Positions 1-9,638 of a DNA stretch of 64,000 bases are shown here, piece after piece. Positions within the stretch are counted from its first letter, which is position 1. Each line of letters starts with the position of its first letter. The DNA lies in assembly GCF_023100805.1 (NCBI RefSeq), contig NZ_CP095855.1, forward strand, positions 2,707,001 through 2,771,000, in the 5' to 3' direction. Under the pieces are notes generated by a model, which was not told where the DNA came from, did not search any database, and was given only the letters and a program-made list of their open reading frames with translations. This DNA is from Chitinophaga filiformis (GTDB lineage: Bacteria > Bacteroidota > Bacteroidia > Chitinophagales > Chitinophagaceae). The position numbers and the translations under genes were made by a program.

Positions 1-2750
1 CACAGACTGTAGCTCCTCCCGACACCACCATTGCTGCTTCCATGAATCGCGCACTCAGCGAAGTGATCGTTGTCGGTTACGGTGCGCAGAGTAAAAAGGC
101 TGTAGTGGGCGCGGTAACGAGCATTAAGGCGGCAGGTACAAAAGACAGACCTGTGGCTAGTTTTGATCAGCAGCTGCAGGGCCGTGCTCCAGGTGTGCAG
201 GTAAGTGCAAACACCGGTGTTCCGGGGGATGGTATTTTCTTTCGTATCCGCGGTACGACTTCTATCAATGCGGGAAACGACCCTTTGTACGTAGTAGATG
301 GCGTATTCATCAATAACCAGTCATTACAGAAGGTGACTACCCAGGGACAGGCAAATAATCCGCTGGCGGATATTAACCCTGCGGATATTGAGTCGATCTC
401 CATTCTGAAAGATGCTACGGCTACTGCCATCTACGGCGCCCGGGCGGCGAATGGGGTCGTATTGATCACGACGAAGCGCGGCGCCTATAATAGTCGCCCG
501 AAAGTAGCTTTCAATACTTACGCCGGCGTGGCATGGGCGCCCGAATTGTGGGAACTGGTAACAGGTCCGGAGCATGCAACTATTATCAACGACGCCTGGG
601 TCAATGATGGGAAGCCTTTTGCTACAAGGCCTTTCAGACCCAAATCAGAAGGTGGTCGCGGCCTGCCGGAAGAGCAGCCTACATACGATCGCCTGCATGA
701 TATTTTCCGCACCGGCGCTATACAAAATTATGATCTCTCGCTGTCGGGTGGTAATGAGAAAACGAGGTATTATCTGAGTGGTGGTTATAACAAGCAGTTA
801 GCCAATATCCGAACGAACGACTATCAACGCGCCAGCCTGAAAGTAAATCTCGACCAGCAGGTCAATGACAGGATACGGGTAGGGACCAGTAACTCCCTGT
901 CACGGTCCCGCCGTACCAATGCACGCGTGGGGGATGGACCGCAGGGAGGGATATTGCAGGCGGCCCTGCATACCCCGACATATCTGCCTAAGTTCAATGA
1001 TGACGGCACCTATGCTAAATGGGCGGGTTTTGACAACCTGGATGTGCTGATCAAATACACGGATATGCATTCTACCAGCACCCGTTATATTGGTAACTTA
1101 TATGCGGAAGCCGATATTTTGCGTAAGCTGAAGTTCCGTACCAGCTGGAGCCTGGACTATAACGACTACGATGAATATGAATACTGGAACAGCTATACCA
1201 ACCGGGGAAGCGCCAGTAAAGGCCTGGCTACATCCAGCGTCAGTAAGAACATTGTGTGGGTGAATGAACAGACATTGTCTTACAGGACCAGCCCGGGGCA
1301 ACGTCACACACTGGGGATACTGGTAGGTAATTCCGTTCAGGGCAATATCGCGCAGCAAACATTTGCACAGGGTACCAATTTCCCCAGCGATGCTTTTAAA
1401 CAAATTGCTTCCGCTGCAACTACTACAGCTTCCTCCAACCGCGCAGAGAACAGGCAGGTATCTTTCTTCTCCCGTGTGGAATATAACTATGAAGGAAAAT
1501 ACCTCGCGGAAGCGAATTTCCGTGCAGACGCTTCCTCTAAATTCGGCACAGACAATCAATGGGGTTATTTCCCGTCTCTTGGCATAGCATGGCGGGCAAA
1601 GGAAGAACGCTTCCTGCAGGCGGTAGACGCTATCAGCGATCTGAAAATAAGAGCGAACTATGGGCTGACGGGTAACCAGAACGGTATCGGCAATTTCGCG
1701 TCCCGTGGCCTCTGGGCAGCTGGTTCGAACTACCTGGACAATCCCGGTACGGTGCCGCTGCAACTGGCTAACCCCGAACTGGGATGGGAAACCACCCGGC
1801 AATGGAACCTGGGCCTTGACCTCGGACTGATAGATGATCGTATCAGCATCGAATTTAACTGGTATGATAAATATACCTCCGATCTCTTACTGAACCTGCC
1901 ATTGCCTGTCAGCAGCGGATTCCGCACCATTGCCAGCAATTCAGGCGAGATCAGTAACAAAGGTTTTGAGCTGGGTATCAACACCACGAACATCCGCAGC
2001 AAGAATTTTATATGGCAAACAGGATTTAATATCTCCCGCAACATCAACAGGATTGAAAAGCTGAATATCCCGATAGATGCCTCCTATAACGTGGAAAGAA
2101 TGGCGCAGGGTTATCCCATGCATGCTTTCTTTGTATATCGCCAGTTATACGTCGATACAAAGACAGGAGATGCGGTGTATGAAGATGTCAATAAAGATGG
2201 TAAGATCACTGCGGCTGACAGGCAGATGACCGGGCAGGCCACACCTAAATTCTTTGGAGGCCTCAATAATAATGTGAGCTATAAAGGATTTGATCTCGCT
2301 GTGTTCTTCAATTTCCAATGGGGTAACAAAGTGTACAACAGCAACCGCTTCTTCCACGAATCAGGCGGTACACGGGATGACCGCAGGGCCATCAACAAAA
2401 ACCAGCTGAACCGCTGGCAGAAGCCAGGTGATGTGACCGATGTACCAAGGATCACTACCATCGGTACTAATTACACACTCAGTCCTATCAGCCGTTTCCT
2501 GGAAGATGGCTCTTTCCTGCGGTTAAGTTCCCTGACACTCGGATACACAGTGCCCACACCATTGGCCAATCGTATTCACGCCAGCAACATCCGTTTTTAC
2601 CTGAGTGGTACCAATCTCTGGCTGCTGAAAAAATATAAGGGACCAGATCCTGAGGTGAATGTTACTTCCGATCCCAATGTACAGGGATACGATCTTGGAA
2701 CACCGCCACAACCACGCACGGTACAATTTGGTCTGAACCTTACACTTTAA
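1..2750 (+). CDS. SusC/RagA-family TonB-dependent outer-membrane receptor (5' end outside window)
   Basis: This is the C-terminal part of a SusC-type transporter, which with SusD imports oligomers across the outer membrane using TonB energy. The reading frame is open from base 3 and there is no stop before the first ATG at 42, so the gene starts left of the window and that ATG is internal. The visible part begins at the end of the carboxypeptidase-regulatory-like domain, with the typical junction SEVIVVGYG, followed by the plug (LYVVDGVFI; ILKDATATAIYGARAANGV) and a long beta-barrel ending in an aromatic-poor GLNLTL. The SusD gene starts one base after the stop. Family assignment is firm; substrate is unknown, although the downstream peptidase and amide hydrolase genes suggest a peptide-like or amide-containing substrate (inference). 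Confidence 0.96.
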   Translation, partial: QTVAPPDTTIAASMNRALSEVIVVGYGAQSKKAVVGAVTSIKAAGTKDRPVASFDQQLQGRAPGVQVSANTGVPGDGIFFRIRGTTSINAGNDPLYVVDGVFINNQSLQKVTTQGQANNPLADINPADIESISILKDATATAIYGARAANGVVLITTKRGAYNSRPKVAFNTYAGVAWAPELWELVTGPEHATIINDAWVNDGKPFATRPFRPKSEGGRGLPEEQPTYDRLHDIFRTGAIQNYDLSLSGGNEKTRYYLSGGYNKQLANIRTNDYQRASLKVNLDQQVNDRIRVGTSNSLSRSRRTNARVGDGPQGGILQAALHTPTYLPKFNDDGTYAKWAGFDNLDVLIKYTDMHSTSTRYIGNLYAEADILRKLKFRTSWSLDYNDYDEYEYWNSYTNRGSASKGLATSSVSKNIVWVNEQTLSYRTSPGQRHTLGILVGNSVQGNIAQQTFAQGTNFPSDAFKQIASAATTTASSNRAENRQVSFFSRVEYNYEGKYLAEANFRADASSKFGTDNQWGYFPSLGIAWRAKEERFLQAVDAISDLKIRANYGLTGNQNGIGNFASRGLWAAGSNYLDNPGTVPLQLANPELGWETTRQWNLGLDLGLIDDRISIEFNWYDKYTSDLLLNLPLPVSSGFRTIASNSGEISNKGFELGINTTNIRSKNFIWQTGFNISRNINRIEKLNIPIDASYNVERMAQGYPMHAFFVYRQLYVDTKTGDAVYEDVNKDGKITAADRQMTGQATPKFFGGLNNNVSYKGFDLAVFFNFQWGNKVYNSNRFFHESGGTRDDRRAINKNQLNRWQKPGDVTDVPRITTIGTNYTLSPISRFLEDGSFLRLSSLTLGYTVPTPLANRIHASNIRFYLSGTNLWLLKKYKGPDPEVNVTSDPNVQGYDLGTPPQPRTVQFGLNLTL

Positions 2751-2751
2751 A

Positions 2752-4107
2752 ATGATGAACATGAGACTAAGCATATATCTTTTAGCAGGCATCTCCCTCT
2801 TGGGCGCGTCCTGCAAGAAGTTCCTCGATGTACAACCCGAGCAACAGGTGGACGATTCGCAAGCTATTACCAATCTGGGAAGTGCAGAAACGGCGGTAAA
2901 TGGTCTTTATAACCTCTTGGGAAATGACAGTTATTATGGCTCCAATTTTCAGGCATTGTCTTACCTGTCTGGCGGCGATATCCAGTGGACAGGCTCGCAG
3001 TCGGCGCCGGCGCAGATAGCTAATCGTCAGATAACGGCGGACAATGCTAACGTCGCTTCTTCCTGGGCGGCCATTTACCGGACCATCCTTTCTGCCAATT
3101 ACATTATCGATGTCATTCCAAAACTTGCTGATCCGCTGTTCACCCAGGTGAAGAAAGATCAGCTGACAGGAGAAGCCTATTTCGTCAGGGCGTTATCGTA
3201 CTTTGATCTGGCCCGGGGCTGGGGAGGTGTGCAATTGATACTGACGCCTACACGCCTGCCGGGCGATCATGCAGGTATTAAAAGAAGCAGCCTGGACGAG
3301 ACCTATCAACAGGTGCTCAGCGATCTGAATAAAGCAGCGGAATTGTTGCCACTGAGCACCAACAGGAACAGGGCTACCCGCAAAACTGCTTGGGCCCTGA
3401 AAGCCCGTTATTTCCTTTACCGACAGCAATGGGACTCCGCAGACCTGTATGCCACCAGGATCATCGATGATGTAGCCAATTACCGGCTGCTAAAGCCCTA
3501 CAATGCTTTCTTTGCTAATAATGCAACGGCAACTGCAGAATCGGTTTTTGAGATCAGTTACAGTGTATCCTTTAAGAACGGGCATTTTAACTGGTGGCTG
3601 CCGCCCGCCCTGGGAGGCAGAAGGGAATGGGCGCCTAATGCACAGCTGGTGGCGCTCCTGAACGATCCTGCTATTGGCGGTAACAGGAACGCCCTGATCG
3701 GTCAGACCGCTCCCCCCGGGAACCTCTGGTATGGAAAGCTATACTATCGTACGCCCACCGGTACCGATCCGGCTTACCTGATAAGGATAGCAGAGCTGTA
3801 CCTGATACGCGCGGAAGCCAGGGCGAAAAACGGGCTGCTGACGGAAGCCCTGCAGGACCTGAATGCTATCCGCGACCGTGCCGGCATTGCTCCCAGTACG
3901 GCAGACACCAAAGAAGCGATCCTGCTGGCTATTGAAAACGAAAGAAGGCTGGAATTTGCGTTCGAAGGCGACCGCTGGTTCGACCTGGTACGTACCGGCA
4001 GGGTGGCGAATGTATTAGGGCTAACAGACAAGAACCGATATGTATTCCCGATACCGGCAGATGAACTGCTGGCAGATGGAAACCTGGACCCTAATCCCGG
4101 TTATTAG
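2752..4107 (+). CDS. SusD/RagB-family outer-membrane lipoprotein
   Basis: Surface-exposed substrate-binding partner of the SusC gene immediately upstream. The 451-residue protein starts with a lipoprotein signal whose lipobox LGASC puts the acylated cysteine at residue 21. The sequence has the family's helical TPR-like body (ALSYFDLARGWGG) and the usual C-terminal block (YLIRAEARAKNG; LNAIRDRAGI; ENERRLEFAFEGDRWFDLVR; FPIPADELLADGNLDPNPGY). The start codon lies one base past the SusC stop, so the two are almost certainly co-translated from one mRNA. The length is slightly short for the family but no domain appears to be missing. The ligand cannot be deduced from the sequence. Confidence 0.96.
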   Translation: MMNMRLSIYLLAGISLLGASCKKFLDVQPEQQVDDSQAITNLGSAETAVNGLYNLLGNDSYYGSNFQALSYLSGGDIQWTGSQSAPAQIANRQITADNANVASSWAAIYRTILSANYIIDVIPKLADPLFTQVKKDQLTGEAYFVRALSYFDLARGWGGVQLILTPTRLPGDHAGIKRSSLDETYQQVLSDLNKAAELLPLSTNRNRATRKTAWALKARYFLYRQQWDSADLYATRIIDDVANYRLLKPYNAFFANNATATAESVFEISYSVSFKNGHFNWWLPPALGGRREWAPNAQLVALLNDPAIGGNRNALIGQTAPPGNLWYGKLYYRTPTGTDPAYLIRIAELYLIRAEARAKNGLLTEALQDLNAIRDRAGIAPSTADTKEAILLAIENERRLEFAFEGDRWFDLVRTGRVANVLGLTDKNRYVFPIPADELLADGNLDPNPGY

Positions 4108-4198
4108 AAGCTGTATATTCAAGGAAAACCTGGTATGACGATGAATAATACCATCCGTAATAAAAAAATGCGATTATAAACCCTTTAAATACGATCTG

Positions 4199-5191
4199 AT
4201 GAAACAGTCGATCATGTCATTTTTTTTCGCCGGCTTCCTGTTCCTGGCTGCCGGTGCTATTGCACAGCAAAACACAGGCGCTGATACACAATCATCAAAC
4301 ACAGCCAGGGCCGGTGTTACACAGTCATCAAATATGGCTGCAGCTTCCGTGGAGGCTGACGCTGTTGTAGGTCCTCAGAAAGGCGCCCTGATCATTGTCG
4401 GCGGTGGCAAAGTAGGGCCGGAAATATGGGCACGCTTTATAGAGCTGGCTGGCGGTCCTAACGCCAATATCGTAGTGATCCCTACGGCCGGTGAAGATTC
4501 AGCCCTTGCTACCGGCAAATCATTCGAAAAAGAACTGCTGCAGGATCTCGGGGTGGCCCAGGTAACAGTACTACACACACGTGATCCTAAAGTCGCCAAC
4601 ACAGCAAGCTTTGTAGCGCCGCTGAAAAAGGCAACCGGTATCTGGTTTCCCGGTGGCCGCCAGTGGAAAATTGCTGATGCCTACCTGCACACATTGGCAG
4701 AAAAGGAGATCAAAGCGGTGCTTACCCGCGGTGGTGTAATAGGGGGTACTTCTGCAGGTGCCACCATCCAGGGCTCATTCCTGCTGAGGGGAGACACCAA
4801 AGGCAATAGCATCCTGGAAGGAGACCACATACATGGGCTGGACCTGATCCATCATACCGCTATCGACCAGCACATCCTGCGCCGTAACCGGCAGTTTGAC
4901 CTGGTAGGTGTGATAAAGGCGCATCCTGACCTGCTGGGCATCGGTATTGACGAGAGTACGGCCATCGTGGTGCAGAAAGATACGTTTGAAGTGATCGGAA
5001 ACTCCTATGTAGCTATTTATGACATTGCCCATATCAACGAAAAACAGAAAAGTCCTACGGGGGAATATAACACCGATGGGCCCTTCTATTTCCTCGGCAG
5101 GGGACAACGATTCGATCTGCAGCAGCGTAAAGTGATCACAAATACCAGCCGTTCCGCAGTGGTAAATACACCCAGGCTGAGTAACAACTAG
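4199..5191 (+). CDS. Exported cyanophycinase-like serine peptidase (family S51)
   Basis: The 330-residue protein has a hydrophobic signal peptide (residues 4-22, cleavage near AIAQ). A low-complexity linker (about 23-55) contains a duplicated TQSSN. The rest is a class-I glutamine-amidotransferase-like S51 domain: IIVGGGKVGPE near 65-75, then the nucleophile elbow GGTSAGA with Ser185, the hallmark of cyanophycinase and peptidase E. Family members hydrolyse cyanophycin (multi-L-arginyl-poly-aspartate) or Asp-X peptides. The signal peptide places it in the periplasm or outside. It follows the SusCD pair by 91 bases and a strong terminator follows it, so it is probably the last gene of that operon. 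Whether the true substrate is cyanophycin or another beta-linked or aspartyl peptide is not resolvable here. Confidence 0.88.
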   Translation: MKQSIMSFFFAGFLFLAAGAIAQQNTGADTQSSNTARAGVTQSSNMAAASVEADAVVGPQKGALIIVGGGKVGPEIWARFIELAGGPNANIVVIPTAGEDSALATGKSFEKELLQDLGVAQVTVLHTRDPKVANTASFVAPLKKATGIWFPGGRQWKIADAYLHTLAEKEIKAVLTRGGVIGGTSAGATIQGSFLLRGDTKGNSILEGDHIHGLDLIHHTAIDQHILRRNRQFDLVGVIKAHPDLLGIGIDESTAIVVQKDTFEVIGNSYVAIYDIAHINEKQKSPTGEYNTDGPFYFLGRGQRFDLQQRKVITNTSRSAVVNTPRLSNN

Positions 5192-5214
5192 GTGATCAGT
5201 TAGTTGTGCCACAG

Positions 5215-5257
5215 CAAAAAAGCCGTCCTGAAATATATCGGGGACGGCTTTTTTTTC
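5215..5257 (+). terminator. Rho-independent terminator after the S51 peptidase gene
   Basis: An inverted repeat pairs AAAAGCCGTCC (about 5218-5228) with GGACGGCTTTT (from 5242), separated by a 13-base loop and followed by an uninterrupted T run. It lies 25 bases after the stop codon and closes the SusC-SusD-peptidase unit. Confidence 0.9.
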
Positions 5258-5317
5258 TTAAAATATAGCAATAATATTACGCTATCCTAACCGGCAGGCA
5301 TCCATAAAAACCAGACT

Positions 5318-6046
5318 ATGAAACTTTGCGTAGCACAGGCAAAAGCAGTAAAAGGAGACATCCGGAGTAATATCGAAAACCATAAAAAGATCATTGATCT
5401 GGCTATTTCTCACGGTGCTGACACCATTATCTTCCCGGAATTGTCCATAACAGGTTATGAGCCCACATTGGCGAAAGACCTGGCTATTTGTATGGACGAT
5501 GCTTGCCTGGACGATTTTCAGGAGATCAGCGACAGCAGGCAGGTGACAATCGGGGTAGGGGTACCGCTGAAAGCAGATACGGGTATCACGATCAGTATGG
5601 TCTTATTCCAGCCAGGTAAGCAACGGGAAGTCTATGCGAAGAAGTACCTGCATGCAGATGAGGATCCTTATTTCGTTAGCGGACAAAGCACTATCAGCAT
5701 GCTGGGAGAAGAAAGCGATGTAGCACTGGCTATTTGTTATGAGCTGTCTGTGCCGGCACATGTGGAAGATGCCTATAAATGCGGTGCAGTGGTATATGTT
5801 GCCAGCGCGGTGAAATCGACAGGAGGGATCGATAAAGCGATTGCCAGGCTGTCTGAAATAGGAGAGCAGTATGAAATGACGGTATTGCTGGCAAATGCGG
5901 TAGGGGAGTCTGATGGATTTGAATGCGCGGGAAAGTCCGGCATATGGGATAATACCGGCGCGTTGATAAGCCAGCTGGATGCCAGCAGCGAAGGCATCCT
6001 GGTATTTGATACAAAGACACGGAATGTGGTTACTGCTACCCTGTAA
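5318..6046 (+). CDS. Carbon-nitrogen hydrolase (nitrilase superfamily)
   Basis: This 242-residue cytoplasmic protein (no signal peptide) carries the complete nitrilase-superfamily Glu-Lys-Cys triad. Glu41 lies in IIFPELSITGYEP, the lysine (Lys108 most likely) in VYAKKYLHADE, and Cys140 in ALAICYELSVP. Members hydrolyse amides, omega-amides or N-carbamoyl compounds, or transfer the acyl group; the sequence does not fix which. It has its own start after the terminator at 5215-5257, is transcribed alone, and converges with the protease gene across a long shared hairpin. Its position next to an S51 peptidase suggests a role in amide-nitrogen use, but that is inference. Confidence 0.9.
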   Translation: MKLCVAQAKAVKGDIRSNIENHKKIIDLAISHGADTIIFPELSITGYEPTLAKDLAICMDDACLDDFQEISDSRQVTIGVGVPLKADTGITISMVLFQPGKQREVYAKKYLHADEDPYFVSGQSTISMLGEESDVALAICYELSVPAHVEDAYKCGAVVYVASAVKSTGGIDKAIARLSEIGEQYEMTVLLANAVGESDGFECAGKSGIWDNTGALISQLDASSEGILVFDTKTRNVVTATL

Positions 6047-6076
6047 TGAATGACTGGCAAGTTTTAGTAAAAGCAT

Positions 6077-6152
6077 AAAAGCGATCCGGCCATCCGGACA
6101 TCTCCAAAAGTGTCTGACTTTTTGGGGACGTCCGGATGGCCGGATCGCTTTT
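6077..6152. terminator. Bidirectional terminator with a 33-base-pair stem
   Basis: Two 33-base arms (6077-6109 and 6120-6152) are inverted copies of each other with only two differences, both able to form G-U pairs on one strand. The loop is about ten bases. Each arm starts with AAAA outside and ends in a T run on the opposite side, so the structure can terminate both the nitrilase gene (+) and the protease gene (-). The stem is much longer than a usual intrinsic terminator. Confidence 0.88.
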
Positions 6153-6163
6153 ATACCTGAAAA

Positions 6164-8347
6164 TTATTGTACAAGCAATTTACCCGTATGCCTGTTCTTC
6201 CCATCAGACACTTCAACAATATACACACCGCTATGCAGGCTGGATATATCCAGCGTAACCCTTCTCTGGCTGCCTTCACCATATCTTACTGTGCGTTGCA
6301 CATTTCCTGAGGCATCAATAATACGGATACTGCTGATAGCAGCTGCAGTACTTTTTTTGGTATCGCCGGGAATCGTGATCACCACCTGGTTCCTGGCCGG
6401 ATTAGGGCTGAGCAGCATGTTGTAATTTCCCATATAGGTAATGGTCATCTCCGATGAATCGGCAGCGGTCGTATCTTTCCGCATGCGGAAACTGCAGCTG
6501 TTGGTGAAATAATAAGGCAATGTTTTCACCTCACCGATACAACCGTTGGTAGCGCCTACCTGGAAATAATGCTGTGTACCGCACTGACCGGCAACCACTA
6601 CATCACTTTGTTTGGAGCTGGTAGTTTTCTTCAGTACACCGTCTATATACCAATAATAAGGAGGTGGAGCAGATGTCACTACTTCACCGTAAATGCCATA
6701 ATAAGGCGCGGGCACCAGTTGGATATTCGTGATACCCACATCCGTTACAGGGCCCAGGTGAATGCTTTTGTTGGCTACATTGTTGATGAAACAGGTGCCG
6801 CCAACGGTAGCGGTTAAGGTGATATCGCCCGTTCCTAGCCTGTTTACGGTCACCTGGTTGCCGGAAGCTGTTAATGTGGCCATAGCGCTGTTGGAAACCG
6901 TCCAGACTACAGGCACGCCGGCAGGAACACCTGAAAGGGTATATGTTTTACTGCCGGTGCAGATCAGGTTATCGCCCGACAGGGAGAGTGACAAAGTCGC
7001 ATTCGTCAATGCAGAGACGTTAGTGGTATTAGTGGTCAGCGCATTACTGCCGGACGGGTCCAGCCAGTTGCTCAGGCGACTGGCATTGGTACCGCCGCCG
7101 GTCCAGGATACATCCAACCTTCCATATTCACCACGCCGTTGTGCGCAATAATTACCCTGGTTCAGCTGATCGCCATGCAGCTGACCTACCACCCTGTGGT
7201 TCATGTCGTACAGGGGAGAACCGGATGATCCGGGTTGCACGGTGCCCTGTTCGAAGACAGACACCCAGTGATTGTTAGTACCTCCCCAGGAGCTGACACC
7301 GGCAAGGTCAAAATCACGGCTGAATTTCATCAGGTCTCCCGCAGGATGATGCAGGCCCACAGTACCTGCCGGTGCTGCGGTATTTCTGTTCCAGCCGGAA
7401 TACCTGATCCCTGAGTTAGCGGGAGGTACCTGGTTCAGCTCCAGCAGGGCAAAATCGGATGCTACACTGTTGGCCCGCAGCGTTGCGCCGTTGAATTGTA
7501 CGTCTTCCAGCCAGCCGCTGTTGCCGGTGCAGGTATTGCTCCAGGTCTGGAACTGGAATACCCAGTTGGCAACACTGCCGGCAGCCAGGCAATGGTTGGC
7601 GGTCAGGAAGAATGGCCTGTTGGTATTACAGGTATTCATCACCAAGGCCCCGGTGCAGGACTCATTGCCATTCACCACGATCATGGCAACAGAATTTCGT
7701 TCATTATCCCAGCCTGTGGCTTCCGGGCAAACAACGTTGATGTTGCAGGAGGCGGATTGCCCGGGATTGCCATAGAAGTTGGCGCCAAATTGCTTAAATC
7801 CGAAATTGACCTGGCCAATCTTCAGCGCGGCCTGACCTTTCTCTTCCGCGGGCAGCTTCAGGGAGAGGCTTAAGGTATCGTCCTGGTAGACCCGGGAGGC
7901 CCAGACCTTGTACTGGTTGTTTTCCCTGGCAGTGATGCTGTCGGTCAGCTCATAGCGGGTGTAAATACTTAGCACCGCATTGTCCGGTAAAATGAATGAT
8001 TTAAAGTCAACAGAGATGTTCTTTGCACCTTTTGCAGCCAGCGCCAGGTCGTAGGTTATAAACCCATTGTCTTCGCTTACGGCAGCGGTGGATAGTACGT
8101 CGATGTCTACCTGTTTTGATACAGCGAAACGGTTAACATATTCCAGCGGTACGCTGCCTGCCTGTGCCTTTAAAAGTTTGTTGAGGTCGGGAGGGGCTTC
8201 CAGGGTGGTAACAGGGATCTTCTTCACCGCTTTTCTCGCAGCGGGCAGTCCTTGTGGGAAAATGCGGGTTTTGACCTGGGCATGGCTGTACGATGTGAAC
8301 AGGCATGCCGCCACGATCAACATGAGTCGAGGTAATTTTGGGATCAT
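6164..8347 (-). CDS. T9SS-secreted trypsin-fold serine protease, lysyl-endopeptidase-like
   Basis: The 727-residue secreted protease has a signal peptide (residues 1-23, cleavage near SHAQ), an N-terminal pro-region, and a chymotrypsin-fold domain from about 200 to 450. The triad is visible: His252 in LTANHC, Asp298 in ASDFALLEL and Ser375 in PGSSGSPLYD. The cysteine-rich entry CNINVVCPEA and the pattern CTGALVMN...FFLTANHC resemble Achromobacter lysyl endopeptidase. An Ig/PKD-like region (about 455-540) follows, then a C-terminal type-A sorting domain (LLSPNPARNQVVITIPG; SGVYIVEV; GKLLVQ), so export is by T9SS. It starts 13 bases after the upstream barrel gene on the minus strand and may be co-transcribed with it. 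Lysine specificity is inferred from family resemblance only. Confidence 0.93.
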   Translation of the reverse strand: MIPKLPRLMLIVAACLFTSYSHAQVKTRIFPQGLPAARKAVKKIPVTTLEAPPDLNKLLKAQAGSVPLEYVNRFAVSKQVDIDVLSTAAVSEDNGFITYDLALAAKGAKNISVDFKSFILPDNAVLSIYTRYELTDSITARENNQYKVWASRVYQDDTLSLSLKLPAEEKGQAALKIGQVNFGFKQFGANFYGNPGQSASCNINVVCPEATGWDNERNSVAMIVVNGNESCTGALVMNTCNTNRPFFLTANHCLAAGSVANWVFQFQTWSNTCTGNSGWLEDVQFNGATLRANSVASDFALLELNQVPPANSGIRYSGWNRNTAAPAGTVGLHHPAGDLMKFSRDFDLAGVSSWGGTNNHWVSVFEQGTVQPGSSGSPLYDMNHRVVGQLHGDQLNQGNYCAQRRGEYGRLDVSWTGGGTNASRLSNWLDPSGSNALTTNTTNVSALTNATLSLSLSGDNLICTGSKTYTLSGVPAGVPVVWTVSNSAMATLTASGNQVTVNRLGTGDITLTATVGGTCFINNVANKSIHLGPVTDVGITNIQLVPAPYYGIYGEVVTSAPPPYYWYIDGVLKKTTSSKQSDVVVAGQCGTQHYFQVGATNGCIGEVKTLPYYFTNSCSFRMRKDTTAADSSEMTITYMGNYNMLLSPNPARNQVVITIPGDTKKSTAAAISSIRIIDASGNVQRTVRYGEGSQRRVTLDISSLHSGVYIVEVSDGKNRHTGKLLVQ

Positions 8348-8360
8348 ATGTTACTGGTTT

Positions 8361-9086
8361 TTAGTCCAGGGCGTAATTGAGAGACACTCCGATGCCTGCT
8401 CCCCGTAACACTTTATTTCTTGTCCCGGAGGAGGTCTCTTCTGGAAACACTGCGTCGGTTTTCCAGATGTCGAAAATTGGCAATAGCAGGGTTGGGCCTA
8501 TTCCAAACTTGTTATAATGTTTAATAATGCTGAAGTTAAGCAAGGCAGATGCGCCGAAGTACCTGCTTTCAGTTCGCTTTTTGTCCTTGCTTCCTTCCGG
8601 GTTATTGGTAAGATGATATCGCTGTGAAATTGTGTAATAGTTTTGAAGATCCAGTCCTATAAGGGCCTCGCAACTGTTTGTCATGGGAAGGCTTTTTTCC
8701 AGTCCTATACTGGCGCTAAGGGTATTATACCAGTATTTGTCGGTCTGAAAAGGGATGAGCAGGGGACTGATGTAATTGATGTTCCTTGCTTCACTTTTCC
8801 CGGTTAAGGTATTCGTTCTCTCAATATGATTAAAGGTATATTTATAATAGCCGATGCCTGGTTTGATGGCCAGCGTCTTTGATACCGGCAGCTTGTAAGC
8901 CAGTCCTATTCCAAAACTGCTGCCCCGCATTTTTACTTCATCTGTACTGGACCTGTCGTCGATCACATAAGAAAATTTAGGGTACCAGTCCAACCGGTAG
9001 TACGGACGTAATTCCAGGGCGCCTTTCTGACCGAATGAAAAACAGCTGATGAACATCAATGCAGCTACGAAACAGGTTACTTTCAC
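8361..9086 (-). CDS. Outer-membrane beta-barrel protein (hypothetical)
   Basis: The 241-residue protein has a signal peptide (MKVTCFVAALMFISCFSFGQ, cleaved around residue 19-20). It then consists of alternating amphipathic strands such as SFGIGLAYKLPVS, LAIKPGIGYYKYTF and FGASALLNFSIIKHYNKFGIGPTLLLP. The end, GIGVSLNYALD, is compatible with a small 8- to 10-stranded barrel. It gives no family-specific motif that I recognise. It lies directly upstream of the protease gene in the same direction with 13 bases between, which suggests a shared transcript. The function is unknown. Confidence 0.75.
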   Translation of the reverse strand: MKVTCFVAALMFISCFSFGQKGALELRPYYRLDWYPKFSYVIDDRSSTDEVKMRGSSFGIGLAYKLPVSKTLAIKPGIGYYKYTFNHIERTNTLTGKSEARNINYISPLLIPFQTDKYWYNTLSASIGLEKSLPMTNSCEALIGLDLQNYYTISQRYHLTNNPEGSKDKKRTESRYFGASALLNFSIIKHYNKFGIGPTLLLPIFDIWKTDAVFPEETSSGTRNKVLRGAGIGVSLNYALD

Positions 9087-9638
9087 GTTCTCTGGTTTAT
9101 GTGGTTGATAATGAATGGTGATTGGGTGACTGGGTAAATGGTGTTTTGTTATGCCATGGTATTTATTGAGTCAACTTATAAAAGAGTTCAGGGACGTATA
9201 TTGGTACCATGAATATACAAAAAAGCGGTAAATATTCAAATAGCGGTGGTATGTCACTTTAAAAAGAAATGCGATCTGTCGAAGCAATAGTGACCATCAG
9301 TGTCCATCTATCTTGCTATCACGGTGAGGGCAACAGGGATAGATAAAGCTATCAGAAAATCGTTATTTGTTAACATGCTATTAACTGAAGAATGCAGCAA
9401 ATTTTGTAGTATGCATGTTAGTGAACGACAGAATGCTCAAAATAACTTTCGGGGTGCTTAACTAATCTACAGGATCAACATCTGAAATAACCAGAACGTA
9501 AACGATTGGCATTTATAATGTAATTAAATATGCCGGCCTATAGGTCGGGGGACTTTACACTGCTGCATGCTGCCGCCAGGCATGGGACATTTACGCTAAT
9601 GCATCATCACATCACTCACCTTCAAAAATCAATACGCT
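9087..9638. other. 552-base intergenic region between divergent genes
   Basis: This AT-rich stretch lies between the minus-strand barrel gene and the plus-strand small secreted protein and must hold both promoters. I found no clear TAnnTTTG box. An 8-base inverted repeat (TAACATGC at 9371-9378 and GCATGTTA at 9413-9420) is the only notable symmetry. A 26-codon open frame (9151-9231) has no supporting signal. No RNA gene or mobile element is visible. Confidence 0.5.

Noticed and set aside
9151..9231. A 26-codon frame starting MPWYLLSQLIKEF
   Set aside because: Too short to judge and without any supporting signal; probably chance.
9371..9420. Inverted repeat TAACATGC...GCATGTTA as an operator
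   Set aside because: Eight bases with a 34-base spacer is expected by chance in AT-rich intergenic DNA; nothing else supports it.
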